Shown: positions 10,601-21,934 of the stretch, piece by piece
Layout of the letters: every line of letters begins with the position of its first letter
Numbering within the stretch: position 1 is the stretch's first letter
Assembly (NCBI GenBank): GCA_030144725.1
Contig: JASKMD010000017.1
Span: forward strand, 4,941,278-5,005,277
Source: Haematococcus lacustris
Taxonomy: Eukaryota; Chlorophyta; Chlorophyceae; Chlamydomonadales; Haematococcaceae
Reading direction: 5' to 3'
DNA length: 64,000 nucleotides
Position numbers and translations under genes: made by a program
The notes under the pieces: model-generated
Seen by the model: the letters and a program-made list of their open reading frames with translations, nothing else
Told to the model about the DNA's origin: nothing
Database searches by the model: none

Positions 10601-11652
10601 CCTCGGCCCAGGAGGTTGAAGCCCTGCAGGAACAATCCCTGATCAGGCTAAGATGAGGTCGGGGTCAGGGCAGACAAGATGAGATGAGACTTGCTGTGGT
10701 TCTGGACTGCTTCAGAAAGAGGAGTGTGGAGGGTGCAGGCAGGGATGCCTGTCCTGGTCTGCTGCCCTAGCCTGGCATGACCTTGACCCAAACAGCTGGT
10801 AGGGCACCTGGATCACTCATGCACACCACCCTTTGCCATGACGAGGCCAGAGGGTTATGGGTGCAGCACTGCTGCTGCTGAGGCTCACTGTGTGCCTGGC
10901 ACTTACTTGGCGCACTATCCCCGGGTGTGGAGCTGCTTTGGCCGCCACAGGCCCGTAGTCATCTTTACGGAAGGAGCGGCGCAGGCAGGCCAACTCGTCC
11001 ACAAAGTTTTCCACCTGACCCATGCACATGGGCCAGGTTGCATGGGGTGTCAGCAAGCTTCTCGGGGACTAGCAGACCAGGAGCAGGGTTCTGATACTTC
11101 TGATCACATCAGGTGGTGTCTGGCTACCGGGTATTGCGGCTGCACATCATTGCAAATGCTGGGAGCACAAGCGGGATGCTGGAAACGATGGGCAGCTGTC
11201 AGCTATCAAGCGCCGGCTATCCTGCCATGCCCTCCCCTTCCGTGCGCCACCCCTCCGTGCAATTTGCCTAGTCTTGCACATGGGCTGCTGCAGTTTACAG
11301 ATCTCACTGTATATGTGATATACAGTATCACTGTGTACTGCTGTTTACACTATGAGAAGCTTACCGCCATCTGCACACCACTCATGGGAATGGTGCCACT
11401 GTCGGTGTTGTACATCCTGCCAGACCCCGCCCGGTAGCCATAATCACTGCATGACACATGGCCAAGCATGGCAGAACCAGTGACAAGCAAGCATGCGACT
11501 GTCATGGGGGTATCATGGGGGTCACGTAGATGGTATGAGCTGACAGGCAGGCCTGTGCATCCTCACCAGCACATCACTTCCACAAACTTTCCATCTCGCC
11601 CTACATATACTGCACACTCTTCATCATCACTGCCCAGCTCCTCATCGTCCAT
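4641..11652 (-). CDS. PTOX: Plastid terminal oxidase (plastoquinol:oxygen oxidoreductase)
   Basis: A di-iron quinol oxidase of the thylakoid membrane (IMMUTANS/alternative-oxidase family), which oxidises plastoquinol with O2 in chlororespiration and carotenoid desaturation. Exons in coding order: 11652-11567 (from the first visible Met), 11446-11365, 11014-10907, 10623-10528, 9861-9820, 9338-9241, 8945-8876, 8464-8386, 8122-8076, 7524-7498, 7051-6974, 6236-6174, 5836-5717, 5167-5094, 4740-4641; all junction phases agree. Iron ligands are visible as FLETVAR (E), EWNELHH (E and H), FSELLE (E) and EDEGEH (E and H). [17 protein letters not shown] is the PTOX-specific insert, with RSC where GG(D/G) is usual. 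About 170 N-terminal residues ([12 protein letters not shown]..., [31 protein letters not shown]) precede the oxidase core. The transit peptide and true start lie upstream or in an extension of exon 1 and are not resolved. Introns hold transposon pieces at 5355-5640 and 7819-7961. Confidence 0.93.
5355..5640 (+). mobile_element. Solo 3' module of the Fanzor-like family, copy B
   Basis: It starts with the last codons of the element's reading frame (gctgcggcacagtag) and then follows the 3' noncoding module of copy A almost base for base to caaggttgagagacaaggtgctg. It lies in the PTOX intron between the AHAVDTY and EFQTSN exons, opposite to the gene. No 5' part is present, so the 3' end was mobilised or retained alone. 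The flanks share only a short ggtgctg. Confidence 0.7.
7570..7710. repeat. GATGGT microsatellite in a PTOX intron
   Basis: An imperfect GATGGT/GATGAC tract lies next to the 27-bp micro-exon. It is part of the segment duplicated at 1208-1495. Confidence 0.85.
7819..7961 (+). mobile_element. 5' leader fragment of the Fanzor-like family, copy C
   Basis: It repeats the leader of copy A (ccctttggaggcttgcc, gaggtgcgagagtgagtg, ggtataagt, gagcctagtgg) and the start codon (atgcctccgaaaaa, MPPK). Homology then stops. It sits in the PTOX intron between the HFAE exon and the EWNELHHLQ micro-exon, in the opposite orientation to the gene. Confidence 0.7.
8975..9047. repeat. 22-bp tandem repeat in a PTOX intron
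   Basis: About three copies of tgtgccctcactgccactgccc lie between the exons at 8945-8876 and 9338-9241. Confidence 0.85.
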
Positions 11653-11748
11653 GCTCGGAGGCGCAAACAAGGGTTGTCTACGAAGCAACAGAGCAGCGCA
11701 GCAAGTTGAAATACAGGAAGGTGGTGTGGCTGGCCAATCCCAAAACAC

Positions 11749-12535
11749 CTTGGACGGACCTGGCGGGGGACAGCTGTCGATAGTTAGGCATCGCCTGTTT
11801 CACAGCTCCACACACATAGAGAGGTGGGTTCCGCGAGCCCAGTGCCGGGCGGACAACCGTAGGACGCAGGTTAAGCATTTGCTAATGTGCCTACGGCAAG
11901 TGGTGCGGGACACCGTAGAACCTAAGTACGCGGTAGCCCTTAGTTTGCGAAGGTTCCGGTGAGGCCGTGCCCTCATGGGGAAAAGTCATTATTGTCAGGA
12001 TGTCCCAATGGGGTTGGTAATCTTCATGCAACGCTACAATCTCGCTACAAAGTGCACCGATTTCGGTAGCGTTTGTTGCATTGGCACCTGCGAATTACTC
12101 CGCATCTACTGGCAAGCGGCGCGTTAATCCTTGCATCAGAGTCCATGCCGGCGCAAGCGAGCGCGGACACACCTCAGCTGCTCACTGTCAATTGGTCTAG
12201 TGGTGAGTAGAGGCACCAATGAGCGAACTGCGCTTGGCATCGAGCCGGAAGTACAATCACATTTCAGCCCGCCAGGCTCGCTCCGCGAGCCTCTTATTGG
12301 TGCAGGCGGTGTTGGAGGGCCATCGTTGCGTCAAACGTGCGTCTCTCTCTCAGGAATGGAGACTCCCATCCACAAAATGGCATGTTGTGAGCTGACCATT
12401 GTGAGTTTCCAGACTTTCGACTAGTAACTCTGTTCCTTACTCAACGTCACAGCTGCTGGAGAAGAAAGCATGGCAATTAGATGATCAGGCCTGCTCCAAA
12501 TGACATTGGCGTGACCCGACTTTGCCTTGCAGGAA
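11749..12535. other. Intergenic region upstream of PTOX
   Basis: It lies 5' of PTOX on the minus strand and should hold its promoter and any transit-peptide exon, but no motif could be assigned. The open frames (including 12131-12424 on the plus strand) have no recognisable domain and no splice support. Confidence 0.35.
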
Positions 12536-12920
12536 TGACAAGCCTACTCCGACCGCCCGGACCGTGCCCCCGCGCACCCCCTTGCACGCCCTTGCACCCC
12601 CACCCCCTCCCCAGCCCAGCATAGCCTTTCTACCTCCTCCTACCCCCTCCCAACCCTAGCCTCTCCCTCCCACCCCCCCACCCCACCCCCTCCCAGCCCC
12701 CTAACTGCCCTCCCACCCCCGCTACCCCCTCCCAACCCCGGCCCCGCCCTCCCAACCCCCTCCCACCCCTCCCTCCCTCCTTCCCTCCCTTCCCATCCCT
12801 AGCAACTCATCATTGCAACTCATCATTCCCTCCGTTCCCATCCCTAGCAACTCATCATTGCATCATCATTGCATCCTTCCCTCCCTTCCCATCCCTAGCA
12901 ACTCATCATTGCATAGCCCC
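12536..12920. repeat. C-rich low-complexity tract with a short tandem repeat
   Basis: A pyrimidine-rich run (caccccctcccaaccc-like) is followed by three copies of a unit containing cccatccctagcaactcatc, then attgca, at about 12790-12916. Confidence 0.8.
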
Positions 12921-13272
12921 TGACCTGCTCACTCGTGCTGGTGCTGCTCCTGACCTGCTCACCCCTCCAGCTGCGCAGCAGGAGGTCAGGGCGGAGCTGG
13001 ACACAAGCTCGACACGCAAGCGGAGGGCGGGCGGGAGGGATCGGACCCAACATGCCGAGCAAGGTAACACACCTTGAGTGGCCTTACCGAGTGGCCAGGT
13101 AGTAGGTACTATTCACGAAGCGGTCAAGCAATGCAGCAGCCTTGTATACTTCCGAGCATGGGTGGAGGGGCGTCGTTACATCGGTTTGGCGTGCCATGTG
13201 AATTGTTTTGACTGCGGCGACTGTCCCTGACTGTTTGCAGAGGCTACTGGGCCATGTCGGTCGCGGCGGTCG

Positions 13273-13706
13273 GTCGCGGCCAGGCTTGTGAATCTTCAGA
13301 TTTTCAGTTTTTAAGCTTTGCAATTTTCAGTGCCGCTGGTTCTCAGCCTATCCTTTTAAACGCGGCTTGTTTGTAGGCCTGCATTGCTTGATATGCAGAA
13401 ATGCCTAGTTTGCCTAAGGTCAGACATGCAAGCCATTTTTAAAGATGCAAGCCGTCCATGCTGTCCGTGGATCCGCCATCTGTGGCGTTTTCTGGCTTGC
13501 GCTTCTTCCGCTGTGGCTGTAGCGCGCTGGCGCCAGCCAAGCCAATCACAGCCAAGCCAAACACTCTGCAACACCCGATCTGCGATCTGACCGGGGGCAG
13601 CACCCGGCACTTTCAGATGTGCAGTGAATACGTTCAGATTTTCAGATGAAAATTTTCATCGAAAATCTGAATGAAAATCTGCAATTTTCACAAGCCTGGT
13701 CGCGGC
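13273..13706. mobile_element. hAT-type MITE with 8-bp target-site duplication
   Basis: The body (13281-13698) starts CAGGCTTGTGAA and ends TTCACAAGCCTG. It is flanked by perfect 8-bp direct repeats GTCGCGGC at 13273-13280 and 13699-13706. Homology of the termini extends inward (CAGATTTTCA on both sides). An 8-bp duplication and CA(G)-type ends are the hAT pattern. At 418 bp with no transposase frame it is non-autonomous. Confidence 0.85.
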
Positions 13707-13958
13707 GAGGCCCGCATGAGCAAAACTGGCATGAATTTGAATGTCAAGATGTGAGCCGTCACAGCACTCAGCACAGTGCACAATATTTAATGTTACAAGC
13801 TGCACCGCATAGCTGATAGAGTTCTCTATCCAGGTAATTGCAAAACATAAATAGAAACCTGAAACGCGGCGTCCTTTTGATTACCAGGGGTCGGTTTCCT
13901 ATCATTTCCTGCCATTTTTTGTTAGTTGGGGTCGCCTGAATTATTGACAGCGCACATC

Positions 13959-14118
13959 TTCCCTACAAGTGTTAATCCCTACAGCCCTCATGCAACACCA
14001 AAATAAAGCATGAGTTGTAATCAGATGCAGGCTGCGAGATCATTGTTGTAAAGGCTACTGACAGTGTGCCTACTGCCCACTTCAGCTCAGCCTTCTGGTG
14101 TGTGTGTGTTGCGTTAGC
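13959..14118 (+). repeat. Dispersed repeat family R1, copy 1
   Basis: It contains atccctacagccctcatgc, then ggctgcgagatcattgttgtaaaggctactg and cccacttcagctcagcc. The same order is found at 18913-19000 (+, shorter) and 22291-22452 (-). Probably a non-autonomous mobile element; termini are undefined. Confidence 0.75.
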
Positions 14119-14771
14119 GGCTATAGTATTCTGAGGTATCCATCGCAGATCAGGGCGTAGTCCATCTGCCTGGGAATCGGACCCAGCCTCAGAACACCTC
14201 ACCACTAACACTTCTCACATGGGAGTAGAGTCAGGCGCCCCCAACATTCAAAAAATGGCAGTAAACCGACCCCTGGTAGTAGGACGGCTGTAACTCTGCA
14301 CTCGCTGCGCCAAATTTAATGCTAGCTGGCTCAGTATGTAGCTAACCCAGCCAGCTACCTTTCACCCATCCAGAATAAACATACACCGAGTAGGCCGTGC
14401 ACAACAAAGCATCAAAGTTAGTGATTCAAATTTGGGCCGTTGCGGGGCATGCCGACATCGCTGCGACCGCCTTCGTCGCTTAGGCTGCTCTACATGCGCA
14501 TGCGCGTCAGCAGCAGCAGTCGGATCGGAAAGCGGTTGCGGCGATGTGGCAATGAGCCCACCTCCCCCCCTTACCTAGAGGGCAATGCCACAGCTAGAAC
14601 AAACATTTCGTGTCGCTTTTTCTCTAAGTGCAGCCGGTGCAACACAGTGGAGGACACAGTGGAGGAGGGGGGGTGTAACCCGGTGATACCTTAGTGTGCG
14701 CCGACCCAAATGATGTCTTGGGCGAGAAGCGAACACGAATATATGTTTCAATCACCCCGTCTAGGTGCCCT
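14119..14771. other. Intergenic sequence, nothing recognised
   Basis: Short open frames only (for example 14440-14694 on the plus strand), without domain resemblance or supporting splice sites. Confidence 0.4.
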
Positions 14772-15010
14772 CACTCCTACAAATTAATCCCTGCATTCTT
14801 CCCTGCACTTTTGGCCAACCTTGTCCGATCGGACTCAAATTTAGATAGATGGTCTTTTGCAGAAATTAAAACATAATGTTTTTTGAAATTTTTTCTCAAA
14901 AAACAATATGTTTTATTTTCTGCAAAACACCATCTATCAAAGTTTCAGTCCGATCGGACAAGGTTGGTCAGGAGTGCAGGGAAGAATGCAGGGATTAATT
15001 TGTAGGAGTG
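14772..15010. mobile_element. Foldback (long inverted repeat) element
   Basis: The left arm begins cactcctacaaattaatccc and the right arm ends with its complement. The arms are about 107 bp each with roughly ten mismatches and meet at an A/T-rich centre near 14890 (ttttttgaaattttttc). The whole unit can fold into one hairpin. A target duplication was not clear (at most 2 bp). There is no coding capacity. Confidence 0.85.
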
Positions 15011-15372
15011 CTGCACATCCGGCAGGCATCGCGTTGGGTGTTGGCCGGACATTCCATTTGTGCACAACCAGCTCACTACGCTAGGTAGATGGGTCCACAG
15101 CGACGTGGCTCACCGTGTCAAGGAGACCCGTCTCGCCGATGTGATTTGTTCGCGGGCACATGTGGCAGTACGCAAGCAAAGACTCCAATGGCTAGCGCTG
15201 ATGGTCAGATAACGCGGACTAAGCCGCCAATGCCAATGTGATAAACGCTATCGCAAACGGTGCAGTATTGAGGGGGTAATCGCATGCATATTACCAACCC
15301 CATGTTGGGGGCGCCTGAAGTAGAGATCTCAGATCCGCATGCTACTTTACTCAGCACGGTCACGTAACATTA
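15011..15372. other. Intergenic sequence, nothing recognised
   Basis: No open frame or repeat of note lies between the foldback and the 144-bp tandem array. Confidence 0.4.
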
Positions 15373-15910
15373 CCCCTGGCTACTGCTCTGTGCGGCCTAC
15401 TGCCCCTCTTTGCCTAGGTACTAGTGCATATGGCTGCTGCCGGACGTGTCAAGTTGCCCTAGCTGCCGCCCATGCCGCGTGCTACGCCCAGCTGCTGCCG
15501 ACTGCTGACCTTGTTACCCCTGGCTGCTGCTCTGTGCGGCCTACTGCCCCTCATTGCCTAGGGTAGTAGTGCATATGGCTGCTGCCGGACGCGTCATGTT
15601 GCCCTAGCTGCCGCCCATGCTACGTGCTGCGCCCGGCTGCTGCCGACTGCTGACGCTGTCACCCCTTGCTACTGCTCTGTGCGGCCTACTGCCCCTCATT
15701 GCCTAGGTAGTAGTGCATATGGCTTCTGCCGGACGCGTCATGTTGCCCTAGCTGCCGCCCATGCTACGTGCTGCGCCCAGCTGCTGCTGACTGCTGGCAC
15801 TGTTACCCCTGGCTGCTGCCCTTCCGTGCGGCCTACTCTCCCTCATTGCCTAGGTGCAAATGGCTTCTGCTGGACGCGTCATGTAGCTCTGCCGCCCACG
15901 CCTCATCATG
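15373..15910. repeat. 144-bp tandem repeat, about 3.7 copies
   Basis: Units start at 15373, 15517, 15662 and 15806 with cccctggctactgctctgtg and share gcctaggta, agtgcatatggct and ttgccctagctgccgccca. The last unit is shortened and diverged. Alanine/cysteine-rich frames across it come from the repeat. Confidence 0.9.
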
Positions 15911-17457
15911 CTTAACTAACTCTAACTGCCCGACCTGCTCCCTATTTGTTTTGCTCGACGCTTAATCGCCATGGCAGACTGCTCCGAACAGCCGTATTGC
16001 CCTCGCCAATGTTGTCGCTAATCGCGTGATTTGTGCAGATTGTTACAACTGGACGTATGTTTTTATTTGTGTAAGCAAATAACTGCGTGTGGCAGGGTTA
16101 GCGCATTGCGTCGTAAGTTGTAGAGTGCTGGTTGGTTGAGTTCAGTGTGGTGCACGTTTTTTATCTTGTAAAAGCTGTAATTGTGATAATCAACCCTGAA
16201 ATAGCCCTCTCATGTCCTGACGTCTGTATAATGTCAACTTTACGACTATATAACGATTTGTGACTTTCTCGTAATGGAAAGGGATCAAAAAAACTTTATT
16301 GCCCGGAGAATAACGGCTGGGCCGCTACAACTAAATCAACTTGCGATGAGATCAGGCCGCGCTCCCTTGATGACCTGGCGCCGCTGTCCGGCCTTTCGCT
16401 CGTCATCGTGGTCACCTGCAGACACGCACGACAATTTGATGTACAGAGGCGCGTTGTCGCGTGGTGCACAGTGCGTCGCGTCGTCAGTTAGCTTAGGGGG
16501 GGCTTAGCCTTTCGTCAAGCTGTCCGGCTTACCGGCTGCAGAGGTAACGGGGCGGTCGCGTTTCAGCACAGCGTGGCAGGTCGGTCCGGTCGGAAGCTGG
16601 CCGGGAAAGCTAGGGGCCACCAGACCCGGCTGCAATGCGCAGGGGCGGTCGACGGCATGGGATGCGATGTTCTCCCCCGTGCATCCGTCTCGTGTGCCCG
16701 ATTAGAGACTGTCGCCCCCAGCAGATAGTCTCAGGTAGCTGCTGGCATGTGCATGGCGGCTGCAAGTTGCGTTTGCGGCTGTGCCTGGACCCCGGCTGCA
16801 CCCAGCATTTTCACACAACCGTGTATTTTTCACGGAAAACCCAAGTTGCTTGAAAAGGCCACCGCCCGTCGCACTGCGCATCGCGTGATGGTCAGTCAGG
16901 CCCGCAAGAATGTGTGTAATGGTAATGTGGTAAGGTGTAAACGAATCGTTTTGTATACATCTGAGCGCGGTCGACGTCATGGAAAGAAATGGTCTATCCC
17001 GTGGTGCCGCCCCGGCCATGTGCCTTGGGTCCATGCATACGGTGTCGGTGCACTGTTCCTTCTCATATAAAAGACTATAGCAGGGTGTTGGCCTAGCATT
17101 GTCATAAACGTGATGTTGCTGATTGTGGACTGTTGCAGTCGGCTACAAACTCAAGGCAGTATGATGGACATGGCAGGCAGATAGGTATCCCTGACCATTT
17201 CCTGCCTCTCAGAGGCACCCCCGCTCTGCAAAGCCTACACTTGACGCACTCTGCTGGCCCAGGAAGCCAACTCTGCCATACACAATGTCAGGCAGGACCA
17301 TACCCTACCATCGTGCATCGTCAGCTGCATGAGAATGGTCAGCATTTGAGCATCCACCCAGGGCTTGTTATGTTGTGCTGCGGGTGATGTCCCCATGATG
17401 GCAAACAACACAGCTTGGTATGACCTAGCTGCTCACCGAAGCTGGCGGGTCCTAAGG
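15911..17457. other. Intergenic region downstream of CFAP20
   Basis: No gene is supported. A block ttgcccggagaataac(g/a)gc near 16297 recurs near 19091. Several 60-110-codon frames are present but resemble nothing recognisable. Confidence 0.35.
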
Positions 17458-17462
17458 TTACA
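17458..17462 (-). terminator. Probable CFAP20 poly(A) signal TGTAA
   Basis: TGTAA reads on the minus strand about 100 bases after the CFAP20 stop codon. This pentamer is the usual poly(A) signal of chlorophycean nuclear genes. Confidence 0.5.
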
Positions 17463-17560
17463 GGCATGCCTCAGGTGCCAAGGCATGCCTAGCCTGGTAG
17501 GTTTGGTGCTGAGTACCATCAGCAGGTGAGTTCACCACACGGCACTGAATGTGTGTTGCT

Positions 17561-18696
17561 TCACTTCTGAATGGGAAGGAACAGCTTGAACTCTGGAGGC
17601 AGCTCCTCTTCACTGTACAAGCGGTCTGCGACAAAGTAGGCAACCAACAACTTAGCGCAAGCACGAGGTATCTAAATCAACATGCCACACACTAAACGCA
17701 CCTGAGAAGTAAATTCGTCGAATGCGGCAGTTGGCATGGACCTGGACCCGTAGGGTCTCAATGTAGTTGGTGCCTGGGCATGGGCAAGTCATCATTGCTG
17801 CATTAACCTGTAACTTGAAAATGGTAGTCCACTGTATCGTCCAGCTTGGCTTACCATAAGCACGCCGTGTGAAGTCTGACAGGTTAAACTGGATCTGGTT
17901 CCAGCCATCATCTAATCTCATAGGCATAGTGCAAATGAAGGGCTTCACGCGTGTTGTTGACTGCATGGTGAAAGTAGGTGTCATATGTCATGCCAGGGCA
18001 CCTCAAACGTGTCAGACCCAGATAACCCTGTACCTGGTAATTGGAGGCCCGGAAGCGCCGTCTGACATTCTTGTCATCCAGGACCTGAACCTCAAAACTG
18101 AAGTACTTCTTCAGGTTCTTAATAATCATGACCAGAAACGGCAATTTGATGCCCAGCGTCTTTGTCGGGTCGGCAGGCGCTGCACGGGCAGCAATGTCGA
18201 GGTAGACATGTGGCAGGGGGTTCTGGTATATCGACTACCGGCTGCGCATTGCTGCATTGCTCACAGGTGACAAGCACCTGTAATGAAGACATTGGCCACA
18301 TTGTCTCCGCAAATCTCGAGGACACTGCTTTGGATGTCCTGGTCTGTAATACGCTTGATGTGCCCGTTCCTGACCTGCACAAACGCACATACTATGTTGT
18401 CATATACCTGCAGCGGGCATGTCACTTGACGCGGGCCTTTCATCGCTCTCAACCCGCACCTGCTTGTCCCAAATCTGGAGTGGTTTGCTGCCTATAGAAT
18501 ATAGAATAGACAAGAAGCCACTGCGCAGATCAACATTTGCAGAAGCCACTGCGTGTTAATAGAGCTGCCAGGCGAGTTGCGCTGCGCTTCAGGCTGCCTA
18601 TCTTCGCAGCTCTAAGCCTCGATGCTGCATGTAGCTCTACGAGTACACACACACAAAGCGTCGGGAACAGCACCTTTGAAAAGAGTTCTTGAACAT
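17561..18696 (-). CDS. CFAP20: Cilia- and flagella-associated protein 20 (CFAP20/FAP20/BUG22)
   Basis: A structural protein of the inner junction that joins A and B tubules of axonemal doublets; it is needed for normal ciliary motility. Exons in coding order: 18696-18674, 18520-18460, 18374-18278, 18179-18034, 17960-17855, 17773-17702, 17625-17561. All introns are GT-AG and all phases agree. They total 570 nt, or 189 residues plus stop, against about 190 in the family. Highly conserved blocks are visible: MFKNSFQS at the start, [84 protein letters not shown] and the C-terminal [12 protein letters not shown]. The gene appears intact and implies a flagellated organism. The acceptor of exon 2 lies in a small local duplication (agaagccactgcg occurs twice). 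Confidence 0.97.
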
Positions 18697-20390
18697 GTCG
18701 CCGCTCCGCAAGCTGGCTAGTCCAGCGGGTGAGTTGAGTCGGGCGCCAGGTTGCGGTAGAAATCACGACACAAGCCTAGCTGTGGTGTGGCAGACCAGCA
18801 GGAGTCAGTCTATCGCTTAGCGCACCTCGAGCACTCACAACAACGCTAAAGTTCGAATGAGTAAACTAAGTAGAAAGTAACATGAGGAATCATGCGAACT
18901 TGACCAAGTTTTTACCCCTACAGCCCTCATGCAACACCAAAAGAAAGCATGAGTTGTAATCAAATACAGGCTGCGAGATCGCTGTTGTAAAGGCTACTGA
19001 TTATTCTAGCCAGAAAACAGCAAGGTGAAGCCGCCACAAATACAGGAAAATTGTTAGTTTTGTTTGTTTGCATTTAACAAAATAACCTTGTTGCCCGGAG
19101 AATAACAGCCAAGTCACTGTGCTAGTCAACTTGACCAACCGGCGATCTTGACCAACCGTCGACCGCACGAACAGCAAGCATTTGCAGGCAGTAGCAAGCT
19201 GTGCTTAGACTCTCCTATCTACCTATGTATTTACCTATGATTCGTGTCCTTTATGTCAGGTCCCACAAGGTCTGTTTGGCAAAGTGTACCGTGAGCCATT
19301 TGATGCCGCGCTTACACAGCCGTGATCAGCGAGCCTTCCCGATATGCCTACTGCATCAAAGGGCCTGCACGGCCTGGGCGCCCACCAGTGTCGACAAGTG
19401 TCCAGGTGGCAAGGTTACTGTAGATGGATGCGGCGTTCTTTTTCAAGCGGTGGCCAGTAGGTACGGTCTACAACAGCACTAGCGCGAGGGCCGGCGGTTA
19501 TGTTCGGTAACGGGGTGGCTCGCATCTCGCATCGGGCTGCCGCAGCTCGCTCGCAACATGCCTAAGCTTTGCAATGGCCCTACTCCTCCACCACATCAAA
19601 GCATATACTACGAGCTGCAGGCAGCATGCCCGAAGGAATTGTTTTTTCTGGTCTCGCCTTCGACGACATTATTGAGAGGGCTGATGAACGACGAGAGCTT
19701 CCTATGCTTTCTTATGCTTCCCTATGCTTCCCTTTGCTGTCCTATGCTTTCCGATCCTTCCTATTCTTACTACGCTGACTGCGTCGGCCCATCGCTATCA
19801 ATGGCCGCCAGTCTGCATCATTTGCGCCGCTGATGAACGCTGGTGGTAGCTTGGAGGAACCACAACAATCTCATCTACTTTCGCAGCCTGGTGAGAGCGA
19901 GATGATGGGGTACTTTAGACATGAGCATGCTAGGGCGTATGTATGGGTGATAATCCTAAGGATAGCGCAATCAAAGTAGATGAAGTTCTTGGGGCACACA
20001 GCTTGCATCTCTACATGAGGTCAGCACCGCGTTTGATGCACTTCCTGCCCAGAAATGAGGTTTCAACTAACTGTAATTGCATGAGCCTCCCAACCTGCGC
20101 AGGGCAGATGTATTACACTGCAATAGCTTCCCGTGGGAGCTATGAGCATACCCCAAAGCTAGGGCGCAGAAACCAGACGGATGCGTAGCAGCAACAAGCA
20201 GCAAATTGACCTCAAAAACAGCACTGCAGATTTGCATGCCGGCACCCCATCACGGCACGCCGACCGACCGACTAGTGACCGCTCTACCTCGCTCGTCGTT
20301 GCGGCGTTGTTGTTTCACGTGCACTACCGTCAGGGTGCAAGGAGTCACTGGTGCAAGGATACCGCGGAGGGGGGCAATGTTGACTTTAGC
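18697..20390. other. Region upstream of CFAP20
   Basis: It should include the CFAP20 promoter, but no motif can be named. It holds the R1 repeat at 18913-19000 and frames of 60-93 codons without recognisable domains (19201-19482, 19558-19833, 19943-20188). Confidence 0.35.
18913..19000 (+). repeat. Dispersed repeat family R1, copy 2
   Basis: It matches copy 1 from ctacagccctcatgcaacac to gttgtaaaggctactga, with several substitutions; the 3' half of the family is absent. Confidence 0.75.
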
Positions 20391-20613
20391 CCGTCCCTCG
20401 CAGATCCCGCCCCGTCGTGCGGTGAAGTGGCTCAGTTGGTTAAGGGTGATTCCTACAACTGAGAGGTCGTGGGTTCGACTCCACAACGACGAAAAAAAGT
20501 ACCTCTGGTGGGACAGTGTCGGCGCCCCATGCCGGAGTCCTCCCTTAATGCACGCTGGTGTGAACCGGAGTAGTCTTTCTTTCTTTTTTTCTTTTTTTTT
20601 CCGTCCCTCGCAG
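20391..20613 (+). mobile_element. tRNA-derived SINE with 13-bp target-site duplication
   Basis: The body (20404-20600) is flanked by perfect direct repeats ccgtccctcgcag at 20391-20403 and 20601-20613. The head looks like a tRNA gene: A box tggctcagttgg and a perfect B box ggttcgactcc set in a gtgg/ccac T-stem. The tail is gtagtctttctttcttt followed by T-rich sequence. The 3' domain (ttaatgcacgc, then ggagtagtctttctttc) is shared with the SINE at 3319-3702. Mobilisation would need a partner LINE. Confidence 0.88.
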
Positions 20614-21234
20614 GCCAAGCTGCGGAGCACCACGCCGCAGCGGGGCGTCGCGGTTTGACCTCTTGGAGTGCAGTATACGCGACAAAAAGTGACGGTACAT
20701 TTTTTCGAGCCATTTTACCTGACCTTGTGGGACCTGACTTTATGCCAGGTAACATTATTCCCCAACTTATGGGTAGGGGCTGTGTTATATGTAATCCTAA
20801 TTGTGTACCTGAGACAAACAGCTGGTACCAATACCTAATATCCTACCCCCACCCCCTTGCAAGGGTCGGGCGATCGATGTTGGCATGAAACACATGCTCT
20901 GATGTAAGCATCGCCTAGTGCTTAAGCATCGCCTAGTGCACACATACTACTGTGCTACAGGCTGCTGGCCCAGCACTGCCAGTGCTGGGCTTGGGCCTTG
21001 GGTGCTCGGTCTCCCAGCTAGAAGTGAAGAAGAAGTGTAGGATAAGTGTAGGAGGATAGGGGCCCTGTTCCCAAGTTTTTAGCAATTCAAATGCTCCATT
21101 TGCTCTCAACCGCTGCACTTTTCGGCCGTGTGCAAAAGTGGCTGGCGCGATGCACGGTCTGACCCCATACGATTCTCATGCACACCTGTAGATGCTTGGG
21201 GAGCGTCTCAGCAGCGCAAATGGACGACCCGTGG
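20614..21234. other. Intergenic, with dispersed repeat R2
   Basis: It contains R2 copy 1 (about 20865-20930: gcgatcgatgttggcatgaa, then acacatgctctgatgtaagc). R2 recurs at about 27010-27055 and 27200-27243 (+) and 41838-41875 (-). Sequence after it (ctgtgcta/gt..aggctgct) also matches between the 20.9- and 27.1-kb copies. No gene is supported. Confidence 0.55.
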
Positions 21235-21350
21235 CGACCCAACCGTCGGACCCAACCGCCGAGCATTTCGAATTTGCTGACCCTTTTTTCTAAAGTCGAG
21301 AAAAAGGTCTAGCAAATTTGAAATGCTGGGCGGTTCAGCGGTTGGGTCGG
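21235..21350. mobile_element. Small foldback element
   Basis: The left arm (cgacccaacc, then gcatttcgaatttgctgacc) pairs with the right arm (gctagcaaatttgaaatgc-like, then ggttgggtcggg) around an A/T-rich loop tttttctaaagtcgagaaaaa. Confidence 0.65.
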
Positions 21351-21934
21351 GAGAATCAGGCACTCGCGGGACGCGCTGGAGCAGGCTAAGGCCCTGGCAG
21401 CCCTCAGCCTAGCGACACAGCCATGGCAGCCCTCAGCCTCGCGAAGCAGCCCCTAGTTGTAGAGCTATATGCAAAGCTGCAGTGTTCAGTTAGGGCTGCC
21501 GCCCTGATGTAACTTAACTTCGAGCGGGCTATGTAAGGAAAGCTGGCTGTCCCGTTAGGATGTGGTGGCGGAGAAGATGTCGGTAAGCATCGCTAGCGCA
21601 AATGTCAGTGCGTCGTGCAAGTCAGTGGAGTCTTGCAAGTCAGGCTGCAAATCAGAACCTCCGCACTAGCGGGACTAGCTAAGTTTCCCCGCAAAGCTAC
21701 AACAGGGATACTACAACATCATCATTTCGGCCGGAGACGCTCCTGGAATCCTCGCTGTCCTCGCTGCTTTTAGACAGGCGGGCAGGTGCAGGCAGGCAGG
21801 CGCAGCACGGGCGGGCGGACGGAGGCGGTTACTCTCAACTGCCCCAACCGCAGAGAATCCGAGCAAATGAGAAAAATAAAACTTGGGAACAGGGCCAGGA
21901 GCTATATCCGTAATGTATATCTACTGTCATACCA

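Noticed and set aside
20420..20490. A functional tRNA gene
   Set aside because: A and B boxes are good, but it lacks a clean acceptor stem and is continuous with a SINE body, T-rich tail and target duplications.
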